Positions 12,103 to 23,100 of a stretch of DNA of 64,000 nucleotides are shown here, piece by piece. Position 1 is the stretch's first letter, and each line of letters starts with the position of its first letter. A program made the position numbers and the translations under genes. Source of the DNA: Rhizopus arrhizus (Eukaryota > Mucoromycota > Mucoromycetes > Mucorales > Rhizopodaceae); contig JAKZZE010000001.1 in NCBI GenBank assembly GCA_024220505.1, forward strand, positions 2,604,001 to 2,668,000, written 5' to 3'. The notes beneath the pieces were generated by a model, which searched no databases, was not told where the DNA came from, and saw only the letters and a list, made by a program, of their open reading frames with translations.

Positions 12103-13695
12103 ATGTCTAATCGCTTCCCATTTACAAAATTAGCTCACAATCCAGTGAAACCTCAACTTGTGTTAGCCAATGGTGATCAATTCGTCGTCTTAAACACTAG
12201 GTAAAAAAAATAATATGGCAAAGAGCAGCAAGAGAAAGTTTACATTTTTTTCCCAAAGCAACGGTGAAATAATCAAAGCTTTACCTGCTGAAGAACTCAA
12301 GAAGGAAACTGTTTCCGATAATTATCGTAGCATTGCATTCAGTAAGGACGGTTCATTATTGGTTACTAGTGGAGAAAACAAAGCTATTTGTGTATGGAAC
12401 ACGAGCGATTGGTCTTTGAACGTCTCTAGGTAAACAACGCGACGCGCACACAAAAGATTCGTAGACAAAGCTCATCTTTTTTCCTTTTGTAGAACTGCGT
12501 ACAAGCGAGTAAATGCTATCCAATTCAATAATGACGCTACTACTCTTGTTGCTGCAGACAAGTTTGGTGATGTTTACTGGTACAATACGAAGAAATTGTA
12601 AACACACACAGCAGATCGATAACACATTTTATATAGTCATCCTGTCAAGGAAAATGTAAAGGATGAAGAAAAGTTGAACCCTATTGTGGGTCATGTCTCC
12701 ATGGTAACAGACATGGTGCTTTCACCCAATGAAAAATACGTCATTACATCAGATCGCGACGAACATGTCAGAGTGAGCCGATATCCAAATGGTTATAACA
12801 TTGAGTCTTTCTGTTTGGGACACACCGAGTAAGCAACGAAAAAAAAAAAACCAATGCTGTCCCATGCGCTAACGATTATCACTCAGTGTTGTTACTTGCA
12901 TTGGTATCTTACCTTGGAATGAAGAGTTGTTGGTATCCGCTGGCGGTGATGGATCAATTAGGGTTTGGGAATATATAAAGGGTAAGCAAGTACAATGCTT
13001 GGATTTGAAGGAACAAATTGAACCATACAAGCCTGTTGTAAGTTTCTTTTTTTTTTGCTATATCTACATGTGTATTGACTGAAATATGGAAATAACTTAG
13101 GCTTCTGATGCTAATTCTGAAGATGCTATTGTCAATACATTGGCTTTTGATGAAAAGAATAAGCTTCTCGTTGTGGGTTTTGCAAAGTAAGAGCAAAGAC
13201 AGGAAAACGGCATAGAAAGCTTATGATCACTTGTAGGTCTCGCGCTCTTATTGTGCTTGAATGGAAGGAAGACAATTTCTTATACAAAGATACAGTACTT
13301 ACACCTTTACCTATTCTCGACATTGCATTTGATCTTGAGGGCAAATTATGGATTTCATCAGATCCTAGTAATGAAGATAAGAATGATTTAATTTCTGTTT
13401 TAAGCTTAAATGATGGAAAGGTACGATGATACTTGATCTTTTTCATAAATAATCTAATATCAAGCATAGTTTTCCTTAATTGAATCAAACAATGCTCTTG
13501 TCAAGCAAATCAACGAAAGCGAAGTGACTAGAGGTAAGACAATTATATGTAAAGCTGTACGTCTAAACTTATATTCTTGTAGTCAACATAATGCCTGATA
13601 TTTATACTATTTTCGGACTTCGTAAATTCCTTGATCTTCCTGAAAATATAGAAGGAGAAGAAGCAAAGAATAGCAAAAAAAGAAAGACTGAATAA
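12103..13695 (+). CDS. TRM82: tRNA (guanine-N7) methyltransferase non-catalytic subunit, WD-repeat
   Basis: Nine exons encode about 398 residues: 12103-12200, 12226-12429, 12493-12597, 12637-12828, 12887-13037, 13101-13186, 13237-13420, 13470-13533, 13583-13695. The product is a WD40 propeller with typical blade ends (ICVWNTSDW, VRVSRYPNGY, IRVWEYIKGK) and the diagnostic Trm82/WDR4 stretch GHVSMVTDMVLSP, TSDRDEHVRVSRYPNGY, ESFCLGHT. Trm82 stabilises the catalytic Trm8 subunit that makes m7G46 in tRNA. A basic tail (KNSKKRKTE) ends the protein and may be a nuclear localisation signal. The first intron is doubtful: the frame is kept either by a 25-nt intron (12201-12225) or by a 37-nt one (12187-12223), both unusually short. 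The remaining eight exons join without conflict. Confidence 0.9.
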
Positions 13696-13754
13696 AGATG
13701 CCATTTTATATAAAGTAATAAAAATAGGATGTGAGGTATATATGTGGTGTGTTA

Positions 13755-15397
13755 TCATTCTTCAATGTCTATTAATTTTGATGTTCTTTTGTTATCGTGT
13801 GCCTTTGAAACTAATTCACGGTCGCGAACATGAAGTGAAGAAGGTGTAGGCGTATCTATTTCAACCGCATCTGCCTCATGAGGTTCATGATTATTATCAG
13901 CAATGAGTGAGCCTATACCGGCCAAGATATTGCCTGTTGCAAAGAGGATTGAGTCTCTTGTGGGTGACGTAGCTAACTGAATGGATTCATCATTTCTATC
14001 ATAAAGTTGAGATGCCATGGAAATTCCTCTAAATACGGAACTACGTCTTTTATTGTTGCTTTGGTTCGAATGTCCGCTATGTGAGGTTGGGTGAGCATAA
14101 ACGAGTTCATCAAGAGAAGAAGGATTGATGGTAGGCAAGACAAGAGAGGCTCGATTGTATTTGGTTGAGCGTAAGGGTTCGCTTGAATCTCTAAATGGCT
14201 CGTGTTCAGGTAACATGATGGCTGTGTTGCTACTATCTGCACTAATTGACAGGGCAGGGTGCATACGCTTGGGCCGCTTGGAAGTGATAAGGTATACACC
14301 AAGAAATTCGACAGCACATCCCGTCATGAATCGTGACATTTGATCAAAACTCATGTCATCAAAGTCATGATAAAGTACAGCACTACCAATGATAGCGGAT
14401 ACTGTAAACATAACAAATTGAGTAGGTATAACTTCTGTTGAATCAAATCTTTGAAGCGCTTTGTTCAAATATTTGATTTGTAGAATGGCTGTTATCACAA
14501 GAACAGCAATAAGCACATACGAGACAGGGTAACTAATTGTATAGAAATTAGATTTTGTGTTTTTATAATAGAAAAGTGACTTACGCAAACATTTTGAGGA
14601 ATGTAAGACTTAGTAAAGATGCTACACTCTTTGTTGAAAGGACAGTATAGCCACCATAGATTGCTACAAGACCTAAATCAATCATGATACTTGAAGAACC
14701 ATGAATAGGTGATAATATAGTCAAAACGACAATGGCAATTCCTGTGAGAATAAAATAAATAATGGATTGAGTTTGCGTGATAGCATCCATGATAAGCTCA
14801 GGTGATAACTAGTATAATCGTGTCAAAATAAAAATAGAAAATATGAGCAGAAACAATCTCTTACAGCAGTTTCTTCAGAGTTTGAGCTCAGGACAACGAC
14901 ACCAGCACCAGCGACAGCCAAGATAACACCAACAAGATCTCTTTTTCTAAAGACTTCCTTCAACATTAATGGCGCTAATATCACATTGGAAACTAAAGTG
15001 GTTGTTCCTAAAGGTGCAATTGTAGAAGCAGGTGCAAAGCCATAAGCTAATTTCAATCCGATGAATGATATATTTACATGATTTCATGTAGATTGTATTT
15101 ACCAACAAAGTTGCCCACTTCTCCTAGTATCATTAATGATATGCCCAACCACCATAGCTTTGACTTTAAATACTCTGTATCGTCTCCTTTTGTTTGTTCA
15201 TGAGCCATTGTCATGATAAACTTTTGTTGTTCCATTAATTCTGCATCCGATTGGGGAGTTGGAGCTGCTGCTGTGATTGTGGAAGATTCGATAGACGATC
15301 TCGGCGAAGAGTATCCGTCATCGGGGAGAAAGCCATTATAGGATGTGGTCGATATCCATTGTGGTGGATCGTCTATGTTTGAAAAATAATTGGCCAT
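13755..15397 (-). CDS. NIPA-type (DUF803) magnesium transporter
   Basis: Four exons on the minus strand (15397-15103, 15046-14865, 14808-14585, 14532-13755) give about 492 residues. After a polar N-terminus come the family hallmarks: WWLGISLMILGEVGNF joined across intron 1 to AYGFAPAS, then APLGTTTLVSNVILAPLMLKE, KRDLVGVILAVAGAG, YGGYTVLSTKSVASLLS, and the late helices ILQIKYLNKALQRFD and TQFVMFTVSAIIGSA. About nine membrane helices are expected, followed by a polar tail of about 150 residues. NIPA proteins move Mg2+ and sit on plasma or endosomal membranes. The start MANYFSN is preferred over an upstream in-frame ATG because the upstream codons are low quality. The gene converges on TRM82, with about 60 bp between the stop codons. 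Confidence 0.9.
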
Positions 15398-16491
15398 TTG
15401 TTTTTCTTGTATTTTATTATGCTGAATATCATATAAGTATATTTTTAAAAGTCTATACAACATGATTATTTTTTACCGCTCTTTTTTGTAAATTAAGTGC
15501 AACAGATATCAATGCCTAATATAATAATAAATATAAGTATAATATTTCTGTCTATTTAATGAATTTTTAAGCCCTACATTTCCACAAACAGATACTAAAA
15601 CACCAATGAAAGTATTGAATGCGACATCTTCTTGCTCTTTATTATTATCCATTATATTATTCAAGCAAGCATTAAAAAAAAGAGAAAAAAAAGTTAAAAT
15701 AATATGGCTTTCATGAGCTTTAAAAGTAAGTACGGGGATTGAAACTTACTTCGGCAACGTTTACCCATTCTCCCCTTAATTGTGTTACTATGGCAACAAT
15801 TCAATTTATTTAATTCAATTCTTTTTATTAACAAAAAAGCAATCAAAAGCACAACAGAAAAGAAAGAAATATAACATAGGCATAATTAATCAGGATATAA
15901 CTTTAGGATAGCTGCTATTAACTAAAGTAGTTTAAAGTAGAATCGTCGTTAATTAAAAATGAAATGGTTCGTACAATATCCGTGGCTCTTTACCCTATTT
16001 TACTCATTTTAAAAATAAATCCACATTGTTTTAATTTTCAAGTAAAAAAATGTCTATAGCCCATTATTACAAAAAGAGCGTGTAAAAGTCGAGAATATAT
16101 GTTGATCATGTATATGCGTTGACATATAAAGCAAAGCAGATACGCTTTTTTAATAAATTGTATATGAATAGTCAACATACAAAAAAAAAAAAAGGTGCTT
16201 GCTTACTTTAACACTACTCTTTACCTTATTCTTTATAAGTAGATATCTAATTTGAAGATAGTATTAAACTTTTTTAGCTTGTAGTTGTTCCAGTTCCCCT
16301 CAATAGTAAAAATATAGACCAACTTTTTACGCATAATTTAAGGGAAAAAGCATGCTGATGATAGCCAGCTTTGGCAAGTCCACTCGATAAATGTTGCACT
16401 AATTTTTAATCCCCACTCCTTTCTTCTCTCCCCTCTCTTTTATTATCAATTTTTATATTATTATTTTTGTATCTTTTTCACTTGCAAAAAA
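15398..16491. other. Divergent intergenic region
   Basis: About 1.1 kb between the NIPA gene (-) and the coiled-coil gene (+), AT-rich, with an A run near 16180-16194 and a C/T-rich stretch near 16410-16440 that is probably part of the promoter of the downstream gene. No gene, tRNA or recognisable repeat is seen. Confidence 0.45.
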
Positions 16492-17673
16492 ATGGGAATC
16501 CAAGACGTTGTAGCACGTCTTAACAAATCAGCCGGCGTGGAAAGCCCACTTAAAATTAAAAAAATACCAAATAAACCGGATAATACAGTAATGATCAATA
16601 AAGCATTTCCTCCTTCACCAGCAACTTCACCTACTCAAAAACATCTAGAATCAGTATCTACAGCAATACTAAAACCCATACCAAAGTCATCTTTGCCTGC
16701 AGAAACAAAGTCTACACCAAAGCCTATCCTAAAATCTATGCCAAAACCTACATCAAAGCCTATATCAAAACCTACATCAAAGCCTATATCAAAACCTGCA
16801 TCAAAACCATCCTTGCCTATTCAGACGATAATACCAAAGGATATGGATATGAACATGTTTGATTCATTAACAGCTGAGATTCTTGGTTTATATCAAAATT
16901 TATTAGATCAATATAATGATTCGCAAGAGTATATTAAAAAATTAGAAAAGGATGTGGAAACCTATTTTTCAGCAGCAACCAAAGTGCGCGATTATGAGAT
17001 TCGTGTAGAATATTTAGCACAGAAACTAGAGCAAGTGTCAGAAGAAAAGGATTATTTTGAAAAAGAGCTAAGACAAATCAATCAATCAGCACCACTATCA
17101 CCAGCATTTAGTCAAGAACAAATAGAAAAACAACAAAGAGCCAATGATGCATTTATATCAGATATTGTGCACGTTTATGAAGAAATGCCAGATACAGAAA
17201 GTATGATCTTTGACGAAAAGATCGAATTGGAGCAGTTACAAGATCAACTCGTAGAATGTGACAAGGGAGTTCAAATGACGATCGCTAAATATGTAAATGA
17301 TATTGAAATACAAAAATTGGAAACCAAGGCACTACAGCATGTTGTTGAAAAGCAAGATGAGTTGATCAGTAAACTAGAACATAAATTAAAGGATAATGCA
17401 GATCAACTATTACTAAAGGAACAAGTAGAAGTACAGCGGATTGAGCTGGAAAACAAAAGAGAATTGTTAAGTCAACTATTAAATGAAAGAGAAGAACTAC
17501 TAAGAAGAATAAATGATAAAAGGAGGTCTTCAATAGAAATGCTGACAGACAAAATAGTAAATTTAAATAGAAATAGTTCAAGTTCATTATCATCCAGTAG
17601 TGGAAGAGGCTCATCACCACCTTTAACTGCACCACCAAAGCATCCGTTGCCTCCGTTGCCTTCTTTACATTAA
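16492..17673 (+). CDS. Coiled-coil protein with Lys-Pro repeats
   Basis: A single uninterrupted frame of 393 residues. Residues about 20-115 are Pro/Lys/Ser-rich and include a short tandem repeat of the form KPTSKPISKP (about residues 82-105). Residues about 125-200 and 225-355 are strongly charged heptad-like coiled coils (for example YIKKLEKDVETYF, VEYLAQKLEQVSEEKDY, LNEREELLRRIND). The C-terminus is Ser-rich then Pro-rich (SSSSLSSSSGRGSSPP and PPLPSLH). I do not recognise a family; the shape suggests a cytoskeletal or spindle-associated adaptor, but that is only inference. The start MGIQDVVARLNKSAG directly follows an A-rich leader and is the first ATG of the frame. It converges with ATG12, whose stop codon is 121 bp downstream. 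Confidence 0.8.
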   Translation: MGIQDVVARLNKSAGVESPLKIKKIPNKPDNTVMINKAFPPSPATSPTQKHLESVSTAILKPIPKSSLPAETKSTPKPILKSMPKPTSKPISKPTSKPISKPASKPSLPIQTIIPKDMDMNMFDSLTAEILGLYQNLLDQYNDSQEYIKKLEKDVETYFSAATKVRDYEIRVEYLAQKLEQVSEEKDYFEKELRQINQSAPLSPAFSQEQIEKQQRANDAFISDIVHVYEEMPDTESMIFDEKIELEQLQDQLVECDKGVQMTIAKYVNDIEIQKLETKALQHVVEKQDELISKLEHKLKDNADQLLLKEQVEVQRIELENKRELLSQLLNEREELLRRINDKRRSSIEMLTDKIVNLNRNSSSSLSSSSGRGSSPPLTAPPKHPLPPLPSLH

Positions 17674-17793
17674 TCTATACATATTTAAACACTCACTCGC
17701 ACTATACACACTTGTATCATAGAACATTTTCCTCCTTTTTTTTCTCGTTTATTGTTTGAAATAAATTACACATATTTTCTTTTGCTCTCCTTT

Positions 17794-18274
17794 TTAGCCC
17801 CAAGCAGCAGTTGTACAGTAATTAATGATTAAATGACCATCTGTGTTAAAACACTATTATAAAGTATTAATAACAAATATCTTGATTAATAGCGTATAAA
17901 TGTACTTTGTGAAGATTGGATATAGTTTCATCTGGTGAAGGAGAAAAGGCACTATTGATATAAAGAAACTATATAAAACAATTGTTATTGATAATAAAAC
18001 ATAAAAAACTATGATTACCAGTGGGTCAGAGCCTTTGTATCGAAGTTCTTTTCTAAGGAATTGAATAACAGTTTGAAATTTGTTTGAAGCAGTCAATTTA
18101 AACACTTTTTGTTTCAAGATGGGCGCATTACCAATCGCTTGAAAAATTACAATTACTATGACAAATAAATTACTATTATAGTGGAGACTTTTTTTTTAAG
18201 AAAAAAAAAAAACCTTTAGAAGTGTCCTTTTCTTTATATTTTTCAACAATTTCGTTTAAATTGTCATTTTGCAT
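17794..18274 (-). CDS. ATG12: Autophagy ubiquitin-like protein Atg12
   Basis: Four minus-strand exons (18274-18214, 18155-18019, 17968-17906, 17853-17794) encode about 93 residues. The reading is MQNDNLNEIVEKYKEKDTSK, VIVIFQAIGNAPILKQKVFK, TASNKFQTVIQFLRKEL, SDPL joined to FLYINSAFSPSPDETISNL and CFNTDGHLIINY, ending in AAWG. The C-terminal Gly after an aromatic residue is the one conjugated to Atg5 by Atg7 and Atg10; the Atg12-Atg5 conjugate helps attach Atg8 to phosphatidylethanolamine during autophagosome growth. The last exon (19 codons) is short and easily missed; without it the protein would end wrongly at 17857. Intron 1 has an unusual GTTTTT donor. The compact N-terminus resembles a short fungal Atg12 without the long extension of yeast. 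Confidence 0.92.
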
Positions 18275-18323
18275 TTTATTTGAATGATAAAAAAAAAAAG
18301 AAACACACGAGTGAATATGTGTG

Positions 18324-19336
18324 TTACCTTGTTCTATTTAATTTATCTGTGGTCTTGATCAAGTTTTGGCTTAATGGGTCAACTTGGTTGATAGTCTTCT
18401 TTAGCTGCTTATTCTGATCGTCAAGCGTGGTATTCATTGTAATAGCCATATTCTTTAAACCAGCAACAGCATCACCGAGCAAATCAAGGTTTTGATCAAT
18501 TTCATCTTCAACTGCGTCATCCTCTGAATCTGCTTCAAATTGATATCGACGACGATCCGCTTCACTGCGTCCTCTGCGTCCTTCTCTTCCTCTTGAAGCA
18601 GAGTTGGAACGATTTGTTTCTTCAATACGAGCCTTTGTTTCATATTCGAATTGACGGATTTGGTCTCTTTCAGCCATATGATCTGCATGATCTTGTTGAA
18701 GTCGCTCTAATTCCTTTCTCTCTTTTTCTTTTCTTCTGAATGGGTTAGATACAACCGGCACAAATATAGATCGATTCAATTTTCTTAATTCTTCTGCTTG
18801 ATTAGATGCTCTATCAGCATAAGCCTTGGACATATCCAAATGTCTATTTACATTAGCAATTTGTGCTACATTGTCCATTAGCACTTTGACTCTCCTCTCT
18901 ATTAAATAATATATAACTTACATGATTGCTCACCAAGCATATTCATTGTCTTTGCTGCTGTAGCCTCAGTTTCATGGATTTTTTGTAAAGCCGCACGAGT
19001 ACTGGCCAAACTGTCTTGTTTCACATTTTTTATTTTCTGTTTTATACCAGCCACTTCAAACTCTTCATCCTCTTGTTCATCATAAGATTCACCTCGGTTG
19101 TTTTGTCCTGATCTTGGAGAAGAATAAGCGTCACCCCTAGTTTCATAACTATTGCTTCTGGCTCCACCAAATAATTCTTGACGATTATCCGAATCTGTTC
19201 GACCATAATCTCCTTGTGGAGGAGCAGATGTGTAAGATGGAGCAGGAGAATAAGAAGGAGCAGGAGAGGAAGGAGTATCAAAGGGATTGGTTGATTCTTT
19301 TGCTTCTTGTTGTTTATCCTTCTTTTTCCAAAACAT
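18324..19336 (-). CDS. SEC9: Sec9/SNAP-25-type t-SNARE
   Basis: Two exons (19336-18922 and 18865-18324) encode about 318 residues. The N-terminal third is a Pro/Ser/Tyr-rich region containing an NPF tripeptide near residue 17. The first SNARE helix (Qb) runs from SLASTRAALQKIHETE through MNMLGEQS, joined across the 56-nt intron to SQIANVNRHLDMSK; it is followed by ELRKLNRSIF and SNPF, a linker stretch typical of Sec9 proteins. The second helix (Qc) spans EIDQNLDLLGDAVAGLKNMA to LSQNLIKTTDKLNRTR at the C-terminus, with the zero-layer Gln expected in each helix. No membrane anchor is present, as in Sec9. The protein pairs with a syntaxin (Sso) and a v-SNARE (Snc) for exocytosis. It lies divergent to the RNA polymerase I gene. 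Confidence 0.9.
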
Positions 19337-20169
19337 TGTACGTTAAAAATATATTAGAAAGAAAAAAAAAAGGATAAAGAAACAAATTTCTAATTTTATA
19401 AGTGGCACCTTGACTCTTTCTATATTTAGGTACAAAATTTATTGGTTGCTTAATTAAAAAGGAAGTTCTTTTTCAATTAAAAAAGCTCAATGGCTCTTTA
19501 ACTGAGGACTTATTTTAAAGTAATCTTGTAATGTACATAAGATTTATTTACAATAAATCCATTGTTCTTCTAGTATAAAGAAATTATATTATTTAAGAGG
19601 CCATAACCCATACGATCCTCTTGTATACATGCTTGTGCCCAGAAACGTTAAACCAACAGCTGTCATTGTTATCATATTTGTCTGCATAACATGTGAATTT
19701 ATGATCTGTGGCTTCTAATTTTAAAATCAAGTCTTCTTCTACTCTAAGTATAGTTTCTTATTTATATAACAGAAGATTAAAGCAGTTTTGAGTGAACCTG
19801 TATGAGAATAAGAGTTGCTTAAAAACTAAAGCTGTTTATGCTTTTGTCATACTTGGTCAAGTAAATTAAAAAAGAAAGAAATACCTCAGCATACAAACAT
19901 AATAAAAGATGAAATTATCTTATACAATACTTAATATTAAAGCGATTAAATATCAAAGTGAGTTGTGTGTTATTTTTCTGTGTTAACAGTAGAGAGAAAA
20001 AAAGAATGGAAGAAAGGAGAAGAGAAAATGAATAAAGTTCCAAAAAGGTTAATATTTATAACTCAGTATATCTCAGCAAAAAATCAAGCGTAATTAAGAT
20101 GGTGGCTTTTTTTTTCTTTTTTATAATTTTTTATAGTTTGGTCCACCTGCCAAAAAGACCTCTCTAAAC
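19337..20169. other. Divergent promoter region SEC9 / RPA190
   Basis: About 830 bp, AT-rich, between two divergent housekeeping genes. A short open segment at 19590-19740 (minus) is not supported by family knowledge. A T run lies near 20108-20133 ahead of the polymerase start. No RNA gene was found. Confidence 0.45.
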
Positions 20170-23100
20170 ATGAATATATCAGTTCCCGTTGGTACTGAGG
20201 TCGACTATGTATCATTTTCTTTCTATGAACCGAGCGAAATAAGAAAGATATCAGTCAAGCAGATCGTCAATCCTGTCCTTTTTGATGCTTTAGGACATCC
20301 AACAAAAGGTGGTTTATATGATCCTTCACTCGGTCCATTCCAAAAGACACAAATGTAAACAGCAGCCGTAATTAATTCTGAAAAAGAAAAGCGAAACTAA
20401 CGTAAAATATGAATAGATGTGCCACCTGTTCTCAAGATCATTTTAACTGTCCTGGACATTTTGGTCATATTGAAATCCCTATTCCAGCATACAACCCCAT
20501 GTTTTTTGATAATTTATATGCACTTCTCAGATCAAAATGTGTTTATTGTCATCAATTTCGTATTTCTCGTGCCTTGGTACGTCTAAAGGCATGTTAAAAT
20601 GGTAAAAAGATACTAAGCGAGTTTCTATAGATGAAAAAATACACCGCCCAGTTGACTTTATTACAACATGGCTTGATCAACCAAGCTCAATCACTTGATG
20701 AAATCGTTCTCGATTTTAAAAAGGCAAATGAAGCAAAGGAGGACGAGACATTGGAAGATAGAATGGAGGAAAGTTCGCTTTCATTATCTACAGCTGAGGA
20801 ATATATTGATTATGTGGATAACTTTATGAAAGATGCCTTGGCCGATGAAGAAGCTCGTAAATATGCAGCACAGGATTATAAAGTGACTGTGATCAATGAT
20901 GTCAGAAAGAATGTGATGAGAGACTTTATGAAGCACTGTATTCACTCTAAAAAGTGTGGTAACTGTCACGGCATTTCACCTCCTGTTCGTCGTGATGGTG
21001 CTGCTAAGCTATTTCAACTTGCTCTCAACAAGAAAGATCAAGCTGTGATGGATCGCATGAAAGAAAGCACCGGCAGTTTTGGCGAGATTAAGGGATTTAT
21101 TAACGGTCAGCGCTTCTTGACACCTTATGAAGTTCGTAAAGATGTTCAAGCTTTATTTGAAAAAGAAGGGGAAGTCACTACATTGCTCTTTGGTGCTCGC
21201 GATCCCAGAGTACCTTCTTTTATCAAGAAAGCCACTTACCACATGTTCTTTATTGAAGTTTTGGCCGTTGCACCCACCCGCTTCCGTCCTCCTTCTGTCA
21301 TGGGAGACAAGACATTTGAATCTCCACAAAATGAACTTTTATCTGCTATTCTTAAAGGCAGTCATCTTGTTCGTGATTTTTCTGAAGAATTACAAGCCGC
21401 TTCTGAGGAAGAACCTGTTGACAAAAAGAAAGTGGAGGTAACTCGCAACCGTTTTGTGGACTCTATTATCAACCTTCAACATGCAGTCAATTCATTCATT
21501 GATTCTACAAAGAACCCTACACAGGTTGCACAAGGACAAAATTTGCCACCTGGTATCCGTCAAGCTTTAGAAAAGAAGGAAGGTTTGTTCAGAAAGCACA
21601 TGATGGGCAAGCGTGTCAACTATGCTGCTCGTTCAGTTATCTCTCCTGATCCCTTTATTGAAACATCTGAAATTGGTATTCCTCCTGTGTTTGCTACAAA
21701 GCTTACTTACCCCGAACCAGTCACTCCTCATAATATCAAAGAAATGAGACAGGCTGTCATAAACGGTCCTAACAAATGGCCAGGTGCTACTCATGTTCAG
21801 AATGAAGACCAATCAATTGATGTACTCGGTGACCTTAGTATTGAATCCCGTATTGCTCTTGCAAATTCACTCTTGGCTCCTCAAAGCTCCCATACAGCTC
21901 AAAGCGGAAACAACCCTTTCCCTACTCGTACTCAAACTATTAACAAGAAGGTGTTTCGTCATTTACGTAACGGCGATATGCTCTTGTTAAATCGTCAACC
22001 TACTCTTCACAAGCCTTCCATCATGGCTCACAAGGCCCGTGTGTTGCCCGGAGAAAAGACGATTCGTATGCACTATGCTAATTGTAATACTTATAATGCT
22101 GATTTTGATGGTGATGAAATGAACATTCACTTTCCTCAAAATGAAATTGCTCGTGCAGAAGCAGCTCTTATTGCCAACACAGATAATCAATATCTTGTTC
22201 CCACCAGTGGTGATCCTCTTCGTGGTCTTATCCAAGATAATGTTGATTCTGGTGTATGGATGAGTTCTCGTGATACTTTTTTCAACAGAGAAGAATACCA
22301 CCAACTCCTTTACGGTTCTCTTCGTCCTGAAGTTGATGGTACTGGTGATGGTAAGATCAGAACTTTACCACCAACAATACTCAAGCCTGAGCCTCTCTGG
22401 ACTGGTAAGCAAGTAATTTCTACCATCATTAAAAACTTGACTTGGGGCAAAGCACAATTGAACATGACCTCCAAATCCAAGGTAGCTGCCAAGTTCTGGG
22501 GACCCAATGCCAAGGATGAAGAAAAGGTGTTGATTGTGGATGGTGAATTGATGCATGGTGTGATGGACAAGTCACAATTTGGTGCCTCTGCCTTTGGCTT
22601 GGTTCACTCTATTTATGAAATTTACGGCCCTGAATCTGCTGGTATGCTTTTGAGTATTTTGAGTCGTCTTTTTATCAAATTTATTCAATCTCATGGCTTT
22701 ACCTGTCGTATGGATGACTTGATCTTGACCAAAGATGGTGATAAGTGGCGTAGAGACTTGCTTGACAATGGCGTTGGACTTGGTACTGAGGCTCATTTGG
22801 AATTCCTTGGTTTAGCCGAAACAGCTCAGACTGCTACTCCTGAGGTCCTTGCAAAGGAATTCAAGCTTCGTATGAATGAAGTCATTCGTGATGACAACAA
22901 ATTGGCCGGTCTCGATAATGCTATGAAGGCCAAGGTAAACAAATTAACCTCTTCTATCACTCAAAAGTGTCTTCCTGATGGTCTTGTACGTCCATTCCCC
23001 AAGAATGACATGCAAATGATGACTGTTTCTGGTGCCAAGGGTTCCAATGTCAATGCTACTCAGATTTCTTGTTTGCTTGGTCAACAAGAATTAGAAGGTC

